From the NCBI RefSeq assembly GCF_014203545.1, contig NZ_JACHJG010000013.1:186001-250000 (forward strand): a DNA stretch of 64,000 nt, in the 5' to 3' direction. Numbering within the stretch: position 1 is the first letter of the stretch; each line of letters begins with the position of its first letter. This DNA comes from Streptomyces netropsis (GTDB taxonomy: Bacteria > Actinomycetota > Actinomycetes > Streptomycetales > Streptomycetaceae). Made by a program: the position numbers and the translations under genes. Below the pieces are notes generated by a model that ran no database searches, was not told the DNA's origin, and saw only the letters and a program-made list of their open reading frames with translations. Below, in pieces: positions 25,877 to 34,270 of the stretch.

Positions 25877-27064
25877 TCAGTCCAAGAAGTGGAAGGTCGG
25901 CGCGGGGTGCATCAGGAAGTCGTGGTGCGAGATGTTCCAGGCGTACGCGCCGGCCATGGAGAACGCCACCCGGTCCCCCACCCGCAGCTCGGCCACCGGG
26001 ACGCGGCGCGCCAGGGTGTCCTTGGGGGTGCACAGCTGGCCGACGAGCGTCACCGGCTCGTCCAGGGCGGCCGGGCGCGGCCAGGGCCGCTCCCACGCGT
26101 CGACGGGCAGCACGGTGAAGGGCTGGTCGTGCTGTTTGGCGGCGGGGGTGCGCAGGTGGTGGGTGCCGCCGCGCAGGATCGCGAAGGCCTCGCCGTGGCT
26201 GTGCTTGAGGTCGAGGACCTCGGTGACGTACCAGCCGCAGTACGCGGTGAGCGCCCGGCCGGGTTCGACGCGCAGGGTCAGTCCGGGGTTGCGGACGGCC
26301 AGGTCGCGCAGGCCCGCGCCGTAGGAGTTCCAGTCGAAGGGGACGGCCGGGCGGGTGTAGTCGACGGCCATGCCGCCACCGACGTTGATCTCGGTGAGGG
26401 TGAGGCCGTGCCGGTCGGCCAGCTCGCGCGCCCAGTCGGCGACCCGGGCCGCGACGACGAGATGGGCGCCCTCGCTCAGTCCGCTGGCCAGATGGGCGTG
26501 GATGCCGCGCAGCCGTAGTCTCCTGCCGCGCAGCAGCGGCAGGCACGCCTCGGCGCGGCGGGGGTCGAGGCCGAAGGGGCCGGGTCTGCCGCCCATGGCC
26601 AGGGCCGCCCCGTCCAGCTCGTCGTCCCCCGCCGGGAGGTTGACGCGCAGCAGCACGTCCACGGGGGCGTCGCCGGGCTGTTCGTCGGCGAGTTCGGCGA
26701 GCAGCCGCAGTTCGCCCTCGCTCTCCACGTGGAATCGCCGGGTGCCCAGGCGGAGGGCGAGCCGCAGTTCGGCCTCGGTCTTGCCGGGGCCGCCGAAGGC
26801 GACGGGGAGGGTGGGGACGGCCTTGCGTACGTGGGCCAGTTCACCGCCGGAGGAGACCTCGAACCCGGTGACGTGCGGAGCGAGGGCCTGGAGGATCTCC
26901 GGGGCGGGGTTGGCCTTGGCCGCGTAGTACAGCTCGACGCTGCCGGGCAGGGCGGCCCGTATCGCGCGCGCGTGGTCGTCGAGCGCGGCCAGGTCGTAGA
27001 CGTAGGCGGGCAGTTCGTCGGCGGGCAGGCCGGCGGCGCGGGCGGCGGCGCGGGGGGTGATCAC
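25877..27064 (-). CDS. PLP-dependent decarboxylase (type III fold) of the siderophore operon
   Basis: A 395-residue alanine-racemase-fold decarboxylase related to diaminopimelate/ornithine decarboxylases and to SbnH of staphyloferrin B synthesis. The PLP lysine is near residue 50 in ELYYAAKANP; other landmarks are EVSSGGELAHV, GIHAHLASGLSEGAHLV, EINVGGGMAVDY, VEPGRALTAYCG and the C-terminal CTPKDTL, with the active-site Cys/Asp pair expected at the dimer interface. It would decarboxylate an amino acid or a citryl-amino-acid intermediate to make the amine end of the siderophore. GTG 27064 overlaps the upstream synthetase stop by four bases (GTGA). It is the last gene of the operon. Confidence 0.88.
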   Translation of the reverse strand: MITPRAAARAAGLPADELPAYVYDLAALDDHARAIRAALPGSVELYYAAKANPAPEILQALAPHVTGFEVSSGGELAHVRKAVPTLPVAFGGPGKTEAELRLALRLGTRRFHVESEGELRLLAELADEQPGDAPVDVLLRVNLPAGDDELDGAALAMGGRPGPFGLDPRRAEACLPLLRGRRLRLRGIHAHLASGLSEGAHLVVAARVADWARELADRHGLTLTEINVGGGMAVDYTRPAVPFDWNSYGAGLRDLAVRNPGLTLRVEPGRALTAYCGWYVTEVLDLKHSHGEAFAILRGGTHHLRTPAAKQHDQPFTVLPVDAWERPWPRPAALDEPVTLVGQLCTPKDTLARRVPVAELRVGDRVAFSMAGAYAWNISHHDFLMHPAPTFHFLD

Positions 27065-28845
27065 GGTGTGGCACTCCAGGGTTCGGTGCGGGTGGTGCCC
27101 GGGAACGCGGACAGCAGGTCGGGCACCAGGGGGGAGGCGATGCGGACGTAGCCGGCGTCCCGGTCGGCCTTGCGTTCCCAGCGGGTCAGCAGGTTGGTCT
27201 TGGCGGGCAGCGGCACCCCGGCGACCAGGGCGCGCAGCGGGGGCGGGTCGCCGTGGGCGGTGGCGCGCCGGTCCAGCGTCGCGCGCACGGCGCGCCACAG
27301 CTCCGGTTCCAGGTGCGGGTGCCGGTCGGCGAGGGCGGCGAGCATCTCGGCGAGGTGGTTGACGAGCAGGCAGTAGACGACCCGGTCCCAGCCGCGTTCC
27401 CGGTCGTACGTCATGGGGCGGGCCACGTCGTCGGCGAGGGTGGCGAGGGCGGTGGCGTGCCGGTCGGGGAGCAGTTTGGTCCCCTCGAGGTCCCGGAAGA
27501 GGATCTGCCGGGGGGTGCCGTCGGCGTCGACGCCGAGGACGACGTTCTGCAGGTGCGGTTCGAGGACGACGCCGTGGTCGAAGTAGGCGGCGAGCACGGG
27601 CGGGACGAGCAGGCCGAGGTAGGCGTCCCACCAGGCGAGTGCCTCCGCCGGGCCGGCGGTGGCCGGCAGCCGGGCGAGCTGCGCGCCGCCGGTGGGGTAT
27701 TCGTCGGCGACGGCGGCGGCGAGCAGCCCGGTGACGCCGGGGGCGAGCCGGGCGTCCAGGCCCTCGCGGACGATGACGCCGAAGCCTTCGGCCAGGTCGC
27801 GGCTGCCGAGGTCGAGGGTGCGGTAGGCGGGCTCGCGCAGCAGGTCGGTGCCGGGGAAGCGGGCGGCCAGGTCGGCGGCGACGGGCTCCAGCAGCCGGGT
27901 CAGGGCGACGGCGCCGGTCAGCTCGTACTCGGCGTTCTTGCGCAGGCAGTTGGTGATGCGGATGTTCAGGCTGAACTTGAGGAAGTCCCGGCCGTCGTAG
28001 AGCGTCCGCACCGAGGCGGTCGGCTCGAACTCCGCGCCGCGCGGCCCGAGGTCGAGGACGTCGCGGCGGCCGATGGCGGCGCGCAGCGTCCGGTCGTCGC
28101 GGAGCATGGCGTACTGCCAGGGGTGCACGGGCAGCAGTCGGTAGCCGTCGGGGACGGTGCCCTGCCGGTCGAGGGCGGCGAGGGCGCCGGGCGTCGCGGT
28201 CTCCTCGCGGACGTGCTCCCGCCGTACGGCCAGGTGGCGGAGCCGGAAGCGGGCGCGGGTCTCGGGGGCGTAGCGGTCCCAGTCCGCCAGGGAGCCGGTG
28301 CGGGCCTTGGGGGTGGGGTGGAATCGGTGGCCGAAGAGCAGGGACTGCTCCGAGTCCATGTAGGCGTCCGCGCCTCGCCGGCCCGGGGTCCCGCTCTCCC
28401 GGCGGGCCGCGTCGAGGGCGGCGCTCACGCCCGCGTGGCTGGAGGCCACTTGGGCGAGGAATTCGTCGTTGCGGACGCCGGTGCGCAGTTCCAGCTCGCG
28501 GTGGATGTGCTCGGCGACGGTCTGCCAGGGCAATTCGGCCCAGCCGTCGGGGCGTTGCGCGCTGACGGGCCCGGTGAAGCGGTGGGCGCCGATCAGGGAG
28601 GCGCGGCGCAGGGCGACGCGCAGCAGCGCGCCGCAGCGGGGCAGGCGCAGCAGCAGGTGTCCGTCGCTGACGGCGGTCTGGTGCTCGGGGCCGGACACCT
28701 CGCGGAGCAGGCAGTTCAGCAGGGTGTGCGCGACGACGTGGTCGGCGTCCGCCCGGCCCGCGAGGGCGGTGGCCTGCGGGCGGTGCGGCGCCCCTGACGA
28801 GCGGGGCGAGCGGGGAGGCGAGGTGGGAAGGGGCGCGGAGGACAT
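27061..28845 (-). CDS. IucA/IucC-family NIS siderophore synthetase (downstream copy)
   Basis: A 594-residue ATP-dependent synthetase that activates a citrate-type or dicarboxylic acid as acyl-adenylate and joins it to an amine or alcohol. NIS motifs are seen: YMDSEQSLLFGHRFHPTPKA (ATP/Mg site), LLPVHPWQYAML, RTLYDGRDFLKFSLNIRITN and the C-terminal FerrIC-like part DHGVVLEPHLQNVVLG, FRDLEGTKL. It ends with a four-base overlap with the decarboxylase gene. ATG 28845 directly follows the stop codon of a 51-codon frame. The second synthetase in the operon suggests stepwise acylation of both ends of the scaffold. Confidence 0.93.
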   Translation of the reverse strand: MSSAPLPTSPPRSPRSSGAPHRPQATALAGRADADHVVAHTLLNCLLREVSGPEHQTAVSDGHLLLRLPRCGALLRVALRRASLIGAHRFTGPVSAQRPDGWAELPWQTVAEHIHRELELRTGVRNDEFLAQVASSHAGVSAALDAARRESGTPGRRGADAYMDSEQSLLFGHRFHPTPKARTGSLADWDRYAPETRARFRLRHLAVRREHVREETATPGALAALDRQGTVPDGYRLLPVHPWQYAMLRDDRTLRAAIGRRDVLDLGPRGAEFEPTASVRTLYDGRDFLKFSLNIRITNCLRKNAEYELTGAVALTRLLEPVAADLAARFPGTDLLREPAYRTLDLGSRDLAEGFGVIVREGLDARLAPGVTGLLAAAVADEYPTGGAQLARLPATAGPAEALAWWDAYLGLLVPPVLAAYFDHGVVLEPHLQNVVLGVDADGTPRQILFRDLEGTKLLPDRHATALATLADDVARPMTYDRERGWDRVVYCLLVNHLAEMLAALADRHPHLEPELWRAVRATLDRRATAHGDPPPLRALVAGVPLPAKTNLLTRWERKADRDAGYVRIASPLVPDLLSAFPGTTRTEPWSATP

Positions 28846-29001
28846 TCAGCGACTCCAGCGGGTACGGAGGGCAGTGGGGGTGCCGGCGGGGGCGGTCGGC
28901 GGCAGCGGGTACCGGCGGTGCGGTGACGCCCATGGAGTGAGTGTGCCCACCTGGAGGGGTGCGGCCACGAGCACGGGCCGGGCACCGGACCGGGTCGCCA
29001 T
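28846..29001 (-). CDS. Possible 51-aa coupled small ORF between the two synthetases
   Basis: A 51-codon frame beginning MATRSGARPVLVAAPLQVG fills the gap between the two synthetase genes. Its ATG (29001-28999) overlaps the upstream stop by one base (TGATG) and its own TGA is immediately followed by the next ATG (TGAATG). Such exact coupling on both sides is what a real operon gene would show. The composition is Arg/Pro-rich and no family is recognised, so it may only serve to carry ribosomes to the next gene. Confidence 0.4.
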   Translation of the reverse strand: MATRSGARPVLVAAPLQVGTLTPWASPHRRYPLPPTAPAGTPTALRTRWSR

Positions 29002-30737
29002 CACGCCTCCCTTCGCAGGTAGTTGGGGCCTTCGACGTAGTACTTGTTGATGTCGGCGGCGCCGGACCGCTCCTTGGTGAGCAGGGTGCCGGCGGTGACC
29101 ATGGCCTTGACCGGCAGCCGGTCGGCGTCGAGGACCCGGGCGCGCAGCACGGCAGCCGGGCCGGGGGCGAGCCGGTCCACGGCTTCGGCGAGCCGGTGGC
29201 GGAGCTGCCCGAGCAGGGTGTCCAGCCGGGCACGGCCGGTGCGGGCCAGCTCGAAGGCGAGGGCGCCCGCGCACAGGTGCACGGTGATCGTCGCGAAGAC
29301 GTCCGCGACGGGGCCGTCGCCGCCGACGAGGATCCGCCGGTCGTCGAAGCCGAGGAGGTCGGCGGCCTCGCCGCCGAGCCGCCGGGCGAGCCGGACGGAG
29401 TGCACGCGCGGCCCGTCGTTGTCCTTGAGCAGCAGGCGCAGCCGGGGGCCCGCGGGGGTCTCGTCGAGGACGACGGAGGTGTTCTGCTGGTGGGATTCCA
29501 GGGCGATGCCGTACGCGAACAGGGTGGTGTGCCAGTCGAGGAGCAGCGTCAGATAGGCGTCGAGGAAGGCGGTGAGCGAACCGCCGTAGTAGCGCCCGGC
29601 GAGTGCGTCGGCGACGAGCGTGCCGTCGGGGGTGCGGGCGAGCAGCGCGGCGACGGGCACGATGTGCGCGTCGTGGAGACCGGGCGGGTGGCGGCGTACG
29701 AGGGCGGCGAGGAGTTCGTGGGCGGCGCCGAGGTGGGTGCGCTCGTCGGCGAGGAGCACGGTGGCGGCGAAGCGCGGCTCCGCGGCGATGACCTCTTCGA
29801 GGAGCCGCTGTCCGACCTCGCCGTCGTCGAGGGTGCCGGGTTTGATGGTGCGCCGGTTGCGCAGGCCCAGGGTGGCGGTGGCGAGCGGGAGTTTGAGGTG
29901 GACCTCCGGGTCGTCCACGACGGCGAGGGTGCGCATCGACAGGGTCGGCGTCACCGTGAGCCAGGGCCGTTCGGCGAGGTGGGCGGAGCCGTCGAGCCCG
30001 GCGGCCTTCAGCGCTTCGGCGAGCGGGTCGCCCACGGTGAGGGGGTGGACGGGCAGGGTGAGGTGGGTGGTGTCGAGGCCGGGCAGGCCGAGGGCGCCGG
30101 CCGTGGGCCACCAGTGCGGGAGCTCCGCCCGGCCGCCGCGTACGGCGTCGCGTGGGGCGGCGAGCCAGCGCAGGGCGAAGGTGGGGTGGAACTCGGGCGC
30201 GTAGGCGCGGAGTTCCGCCTCGGTGAGTCCGGCGCGGGCCCGGCCGGTGGGGTAGACGGGGTGGTCGCGGAAGGCGGCGAGGGTGTCGTAGGCGAGGGAG
30301 CGGCGCGGGCCCGTCCACCGGCCGGTGTTCCGTCCGTAGGCCCCGGCCAGCCGCTCCACGACGTCTTCGCGCACCCGGCCGTGCAGGCGGGCGGCGGCGA
30401 GCGCCTCGTCGCACTCGGCGAGGAAGTGGTCGAATCCGGCCCGGTCCCCGGGGGCCACCGCGGCGCGCAGCCGGGTGAGGACGGGGCGCAGCCCGGTGAG
30501 GACGCCGTCGGGTGTCTCCAACAACGGCTCACGGGCCCGCACGTCGCACTGGAAGCCCTCGGGTGCGACGGGCAGCGCGCAGCCGTCCCCGCCGACGCGG
30601 AGCCGGAGCCAGTCGCCGTCCGGGCGCCGTTCGGTGCGCGCGCGGCTGCGCAGGCCGTAGGTGTCCTCGCGGAGCAGCGTGCTCAGTATCCGCCCGAGGA
30701 GTTCGTCCTCCACCGGGTCGGAGCCGTTCGGGGTCAT
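29001..30737 (-). CDS. IucA/IucC-family NIS siderophore synthetase (upstream copy)
   Basis: A 578-residue NIS synthetase, divergent from its neighbour. Family landmarks are HPVYPTGRARAGLTEAELRA (ATP-binding motif), LPVHPLTVGDPLAEAL, TPTLSMRTLAVVDDPEVHLK, NRRTIKPGTLDDGEVGQ and the C-terminal ESHQQNTSVVLDETPAGPRL, LLLKDNDGPRVHS, with KAMVTAGTLLTKE near the end. It forms an amide or ester between a carboxylate and a polyamine or amino acid in the cytoplasm. ATG 30737 overlaps the ATP-grasp gene stop by four bases. Together with the downstream copy it defines an NRPS-independent siderophore pathway; the product is not predictable. Confidence 0.92.
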   Translation of the reverse strand: MTPNGSDPVEDELLGRILSTLLREDTYGLRSRARTERRPDGDWLRLRVGGDGCALPVAPEGFQCDVRAREPLLETPDGVLTGLRPVLTRLRAAVAPGDRAGFDHFLAECDEALAAARLHGRVREDVVERLAGAYGRNTGRWTGPRRSLAYDTLAAFRDHPVYPTGRARAGLTEAELRAYAPEFHPTFALRWLAAPRDAVRGGRAELPHWWPTAGALGLPGLDTTHLTLPVHPLTVGDPLAEALKAAGLDGSAHLAERPWLTVTPTLSMRTLAVVDDPEVHLKLPLATATLGLRNRRTIKPGTLDDGEVGQRLLEEVIAAEPRFAATVLLADERTHLGAAHELLAALVRRHPPGLHDAHIVPVAALLARTPDGTLVADALAGRYYGGSLTAFLDAYLTLLLDWHTTLFAYGIALESHQQNTSVVLDETPAGPRLRLLLKDNDGPRVHSVRLARRLGGEAADLLGFDDRRILVGGDGPVADVFATITVHLCAGALAFELARTGRARLDTLLGQLRHRLAEAVDRLAPGPAAVLRARVLDADRLPVKAMVTAGTLLTKERSGAADINKYYVEGPNYLRREA

Positions 30738-31963
30738 GACACGATCTCCCAGCGCCGGTCGGCCAGGAATTCCTCGACGGCCCGGTCGATCCGGCCCTGG
30801 TCGGTGCCGGTCGCCCGCAGTACTCCGAGGTAGTCGCGATTGGTGCGGTGGAGCGGGTGCTCTTCGCCCCTCTCCCGCAGCGGCCGGTAGACCAGCCGTA
30901 CGCCGTCGCGCTCGGTGTCGCTCGCCTGGGGGGCCGCGACGAGCGTACCGCCGCGGTCCGCGCAGACGTACTCCACGCGGGCCCGGCCGTCGGTGCGTGC
31001 CCCGAGGTCGGCGGGCAGCGGCTCGCCGAGGTGGACGCGCAGGATGTGCTCGAAGAGCGGGATGTCCAGCAGGTGGGCGAGGGTGAGGTCGCACTGGTCG
31101 CCGATGGCCCGGTAGTTGACCTCGATCAGGCGGGCGCGGTCGCCCTGGATGACGAACTCGGTGTGGCAGGCGCCGAAGCCGACGCCGAGGGCGTGGAGCT
31201 GTTCGAGGACCCGGTCGGCGTGCGGTCGCGGTGGGGCGGGCAGCAGGTCGAGCCGCTCCTCGATGAAGTACGGCGGCGGGGACAGCCGGGTGCGGAAGGC
31301 GCCGATCGTGTGCAGGGTGCGGCCGTCGCCCAGCGTCTCCAGCGTGTGCAGCGGGCCGTCCAGGTATTCCTCGACGAGGAGCGCCGCGTGGGGCCTGCGT
31401 TCGCGGATCTCCCGGCAGCGCGCCACGAGTTCGTCGGCGTCCTCGACGCGTACGACGTCCTCGCTGGCCACGCCTTCGCGTGGTTTGACGACACAGGGGA
31501 AGGGCGCCTCGAGGTCCTTCAGGGTGGCCGGGTCCTCGACGGGCCCCAGTTCGGTGGACCAGACGGTGTCGACGCCCGCTTCGGCGAGGCTGCGGCGCAG
31601 CTGGGCCTTGTTCTTGGTGCACAGCGCGGCACGCCAGTCCTTGCCGGGCAGGGCGAAGTAGTCGGCGGCGAGGGCGGCCTGCGTCTGGAGGTGGTCGCTG
31701 TTGGTGAAGACCGCGTCGGGGCGGCCGAGTGCGGACATCCGCCCGATGACCTCGCGGAATTCGCGTACGTCGCAGTACACGACGGTGAGTTCGGGCCAGG
31801 GGCCGTCGTGGGCCGCTCCTTCGGTGAACCGGGCGTAGGCGCGCCGGTGGGCGGCCGGCTGGTCGGTCAGGAGGGTGACGGCGAGACCGAGCCGGGCGGC
31901 CGCGGGAAGGAAGCCCTCGGTGACGGAGTCGGTCGGGTTGAGCGCGAGCAGATGAAGCCGCAC
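30734..31963 (-). CDS. ATP-grasp ligase of the siderophore operon
   Basis: A 409-residue ATP-grasp protein, probably forming an amide by acyl-phosphate chemistry. Seen are the preATP-grasp part (MRLHLLALNPTDSVTEGFLP), the ATP-binding lysine in PFPCVVKPREGVASEDVVRV, the hinge LLVEEYLDGPLHTLETLGDG, and the Mg-binding acidic residues in RLIEVNYRAIGDQCDLTL. It is the first assigned gene below the iron box and is coupled to the synthetase gene by ATGA. ATP-grasp enzymes are not part of the best-known NIS operons, so it may add an amino acid to the scaffold or replace a third synthetase. Start ATG 31963. Confidence 0.85.
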   Translation of the reverse strand: MRLHLLALNPTDSVTEGFLPAAARLGLAVTLLTDQPAAHRRAYARFTEGAAHDGPWPELTVVYCDVREFREVIGRMSALGRPDAVFTNSDHLQTQAALAADYFALPGKDWRAALCTKNKAQLRRSLAEAGVDTVWSTELGPVEDPATLKDLEAPFPCVVKPREGVASEDVVRVEDADELVARCREIRERRPHAALLVEEYLDGPLHTLETLGDGRTLHTIGAFRTRLSPPPYFIEERLDLLPAPPRPHADRVLEQLHALGVGFGACHTEFVIQGDRARLIEVNYRAIGDQCDLTLAHLLDIPLFEHILRVHLGEPLPADLGARTDGRARVEYVCADRGGTLVAAPQASDTERDGVRLVYRPLRERGEEHPLHRTNRDYLGVLRATGTDQGRIDRAVEEFLADRRWEIVS

Positions 31964-32468
31964 GGGAGGCGCCTTTCGGGGCGGGTGGCGGGTTTCGGGC
32001 AGGTCTCAGCGCCGTGGGGGCGCGCTGAAAGGGGTGTTTCCGCCGGGCCGCACCGCACAGGCCGCCCGGCTGGGGCTACGTTCCGGGGGTCTCGATGCCG
32101 GCGGTCCCGGCGCCGACTGCGTGCGCGTATCCGTCCCGCCCCGTCCCGCCGCCGCACGCGGTGGGGGTGGCGGTGCCGGTGGGCAGGGCGCGCGCCCCGA
32201 TCGGCCTTCGGAGGACGGGCCGACGCCGGCCGGGCGGGCATCGGACGTGACGGAGCGCGGGCCGGGCGTCCGCGACCACGAGCACCGCGCAGCGGGCCGG
32301 CTCGGGGGCGACGGCCCGGAGCGCAGCCTTCCGTGGGCGCGCGGCCACGGTCCGGTTCTCCCGGAGATCGATCGCCTTCACACCAGAGACCTTAGGTTAG
32401 GCAAACCTAAGGATGCCAATCTCCCTTGGCGGTTTGGAGGCAATGCCCACATTTTTCGGGGCGTGAAG
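31964..32468. other. Long leader between iron box and siderophore operon
   Basis: 505 bp without an assigned gene. The iron box lies at its right, leaving about 430 bp between it and the first clear start codon. A 101-codon minus-strand frame starts at GTG 32381, only 11 bp below the box, and ends at 32076; it begins MKAIDLRENRTVAARPRKAA but has no Shine-Dalgarno and becomes low in complexity. It could be a leaderless small gene or chance. Confidence 0.45.
32392..32410 (-). promoter_or_regulatory. Iron box (DmdR1/IdeR-type operator)
   Basis: TTAGGTTAGGCAAACCTAA differs at one position from the iron-box consensus TTAGGTTAGGCTAACCTAA recognised by DmdR/IdeR-type iron repressors of actinobacteria. 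The only transcription unit leading away from it is the minus-strand siderophore operon, because the carboxyltransferase gene on the other side points toward it and ends at 32469. This predicts repression in iron-replete cells. Confidence 0.92.
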
Positions 32469-34031
32469 TCACCTGCGCACGCCCAGGTTTCGGTAGCGCG
32501 CGCGGCGGGCGGTAAGCCGTTCACCCTGTTCACGCCCCTTGAGGACAGCGAGTTCGGCGCCGAGGATCCGGCCGAGCCGGGGAAGGAAGCCGTCGGGGTC
32601 CGCCGTCTCTCCCTCGCCCTCCTCCACGATGCGGTCCACGATGCCGTTCGCCAACAGGTCGGCGGACCGCACCCCCTGACGTTCGGCCACTTCGTACGCC
32701 CGGTCCGTCGTGCGGTACAGAATCGCCGACGCGCCCTCCGGCGGCAGGGGCGACAGCCACGCGTGACGGGCCGCCAGCACCCGGTCGGCCGGGAGCAGCG
32801 CGAGGGCGGCACCGCCCGCGCCCTGCCCCAACAGCAGGCACAGGGTCGGGGCGGGCAGGGCCATCAGGTCCGCGAGGCACCGGGCGATCTCCCCCGCCAG
32901 CCCGCCCTCCTCCGCGTCCCGCGACAGCGCGGCCCCGGCCGTGTCGACGACGGTGAGCAGCGGCAGGTCCAGCTCGGCGGCGACCCGCATCCCCCGCCGC
33001 GCGGCGCGCAACCCGGCCGGACCGAGCGCCTGACCGTGCGCGGGAACGCCTGATTCCACGGCGTCCGTGCCCGGTTCCTCCGCGTGGCTGCCGCGGTCGT
33101 GACCGAGCACGACGCACGGGGTGCCGCCCACGCGCGCGAGCGCGAGCAGCAGTCCGGGATCCCGCTCCCCCGCACCCGTGCCACTGAGCGGCGTGACGTC
33201 GGTGGCCGCGGCCCTCAGCAGCCGCCGCACGCCGGGCCGCTCGGGGCGCCGGGAACGGCGAATCGATTCCGCGGCGGAGGCGGGGACCGGAGCCGGAGCC
33301 TGATCGTGCGCACCGGCGGGGTCCTTCGGCGGGGCGTCGACGGCGGCGTCCCCGCACAGCACGGTGAGCGCCCGCGCCACCGTCTCCGGCAGCCGGTCGG
33401 CGGGCAGCACGGCGTCCACCAGACCGTGCGCCAGCAGGTTCTCCGCGATCTGGACGCCGGGCGGGAACTCCTCGCCGTAGAGGGCCTCGTGGACGCGCGG
33501 CCCGAGGAACCCGATGAGGGCACCCGGTTCGGCGGCGGTGACGTGGCCGAGGGAGCCCCAGGACGCGAGGACTCCGCCCGTCGTGGGATGGCGGAGATAC
33601 ACGAGGTAGGGCAGCCCGGCGGCCTTGTGGTCGGTGATCGCGGCGGTGACCTTCACCATCTGGAGGAAGGCGATCGTGCCCTCCTGCATCCGCGTGCCGC
33701 CCGACGCGGGCGCCGCCAGCAGCGGCAGCCCCTCGGCCGTGGCCCGCTCCACGGCGGTGACGAGCCGCTCCCCCGCCGCGACGCCGATCGACCCGGCCAG
33801 GAAGCGGAACTCGCAGGCCACGACCGCCACTCGACGCCCGCGCAGCAGACCCTCACCGGTGACGACCGACTCGTCCAGCCCGGTGCGTTCGCGCGCGGCG
33901 AGCAGATCGGCCCGGTAGGCGGGGTCGTCGGTCGTCACCTCGACCGGTTCGTCCCACCCGCGCCAGCTACCGGGGTCCACCACCGCTTCGATGAGGTCCA
34001 GGGCACTGGTGCGGGGGCTCGTAGCACTCAT
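32469..34031 (-). CDS. Fused acyl-CoA carboxylase carboxyltransferase (beta-alpha) subunit
   Basis: A 520-residue carboxyltransferase combining an AccD-like N-terminal half (VVTGEGLLRGRRVAVVACEF, PASGGTRMQEGTIAFLQM, SWGSLGHVTAAEPGALIGF) and an AccA-like C-terminal half (DLPLLTVVDTAGAALSRDAEE, GQGAGGAALALLPADRVLA). It transfers carboxyl from biotin to an acyl-CoA, normally acetyl- or propionyl-CoA. No Cys4 zinc ribbon is visible at the N-terminus. The middle linker, about 250-290, is Ala/Pro-rich. No biotin carboxylase or carrier gene is adjacent, so it must pair with subunits encoded elsewhere. ATG 34031 is used. Confidence 0.85.
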   Translation of the reverse strand: MSATSPRTSALDLIEAVVDPGSWRGWDEPVEVTTDDPAYRADLLAARERTGLDESVVTGEGLLRGRRVAVVACEFRFLAGSIGVAAGERLVTAVERATAEGLPLLAAPASGGTRMQEGTIAFLQMVKVTAAITDHKAAGLPYLVYLRHPTTGGVLASWGSLGHVTAAEPGALIGFLGPRVHEALYGEEFPPGVQIAENLLAHGLVDAVLPADRLPETVARALTVLCGDAAVDAPPKDPAGAHDQAPAPVPASAAESIRRSRRPERPGVRRLLRAAATDVTPLSGTGAGERDPGLLLALARVGGTPCVVLGHDRGSHAEEPGTDAVESGVPAHGQALGPAGLRAARRGMRVAAELDLPLLTVVDTAGAALSRDAEEGGLAGEIARCLADLMALPAPTLCLLLGQGAGGAALALLPADRVLAARHAWLSPLPPEGASAILYRTTDRAYEVAERQGVRSADLLANGIVDRIVEEGEGETADPDGFLPRLGRILGAELAVLKGREQGERLTARRARYRNLGVRR

Positions 34032-34105
34032 GGGGCCAGCCTGCCACGAGTTCCCTGCGGACGTGTCTCTGTGGGCCGGGGTGTGCACCCCCGCTGCGCG
34101 GCGGT

Positions 34106-34218
34106 GTCCTCAATCGCCGGACAGGCTGCTGTGCCTTGTCCTCAAACGCCGGACGGGCTGCTGTGCTCTGTCCTCAAACGCCGGACGGGCTGATTCAGCC
34201 CGTCCGGCGATTGAGGAC
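34106..34218. repeat. Three 32-bp tandem units ending in an inverted copy (hairpin)
   Basis: Units beginning GTCCTCAA[A/T]CGCCGGAC stand at 34106, 34138 and 34170, exactly 32 bp apart. An inverted copy at 34196-34218 pairs with the third unit over 23 bp with a 3-base loop and one mismatch, forming a strong terminator-like hairpin downstream of the DUF402 gene. The unit resembles a hairpin module I have seen widely in Streptomyces intergenic regions. Confidence 0.85.
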
Positions 34219-34270
34219 GCGCCCGCAGGGCGCCCGCCGCCACAGGCGGCGGGACGAACCACCGGCCAGG

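Noticed and set aside
28846..30414. Long alternative minus-strand frame through the upstream synthetase
   Set aside because: It is a frame-shifted shadow of the IucA/IucC gene; only its last 51 codons, beyond the synthetase stop, were kept as a possible small ORF.
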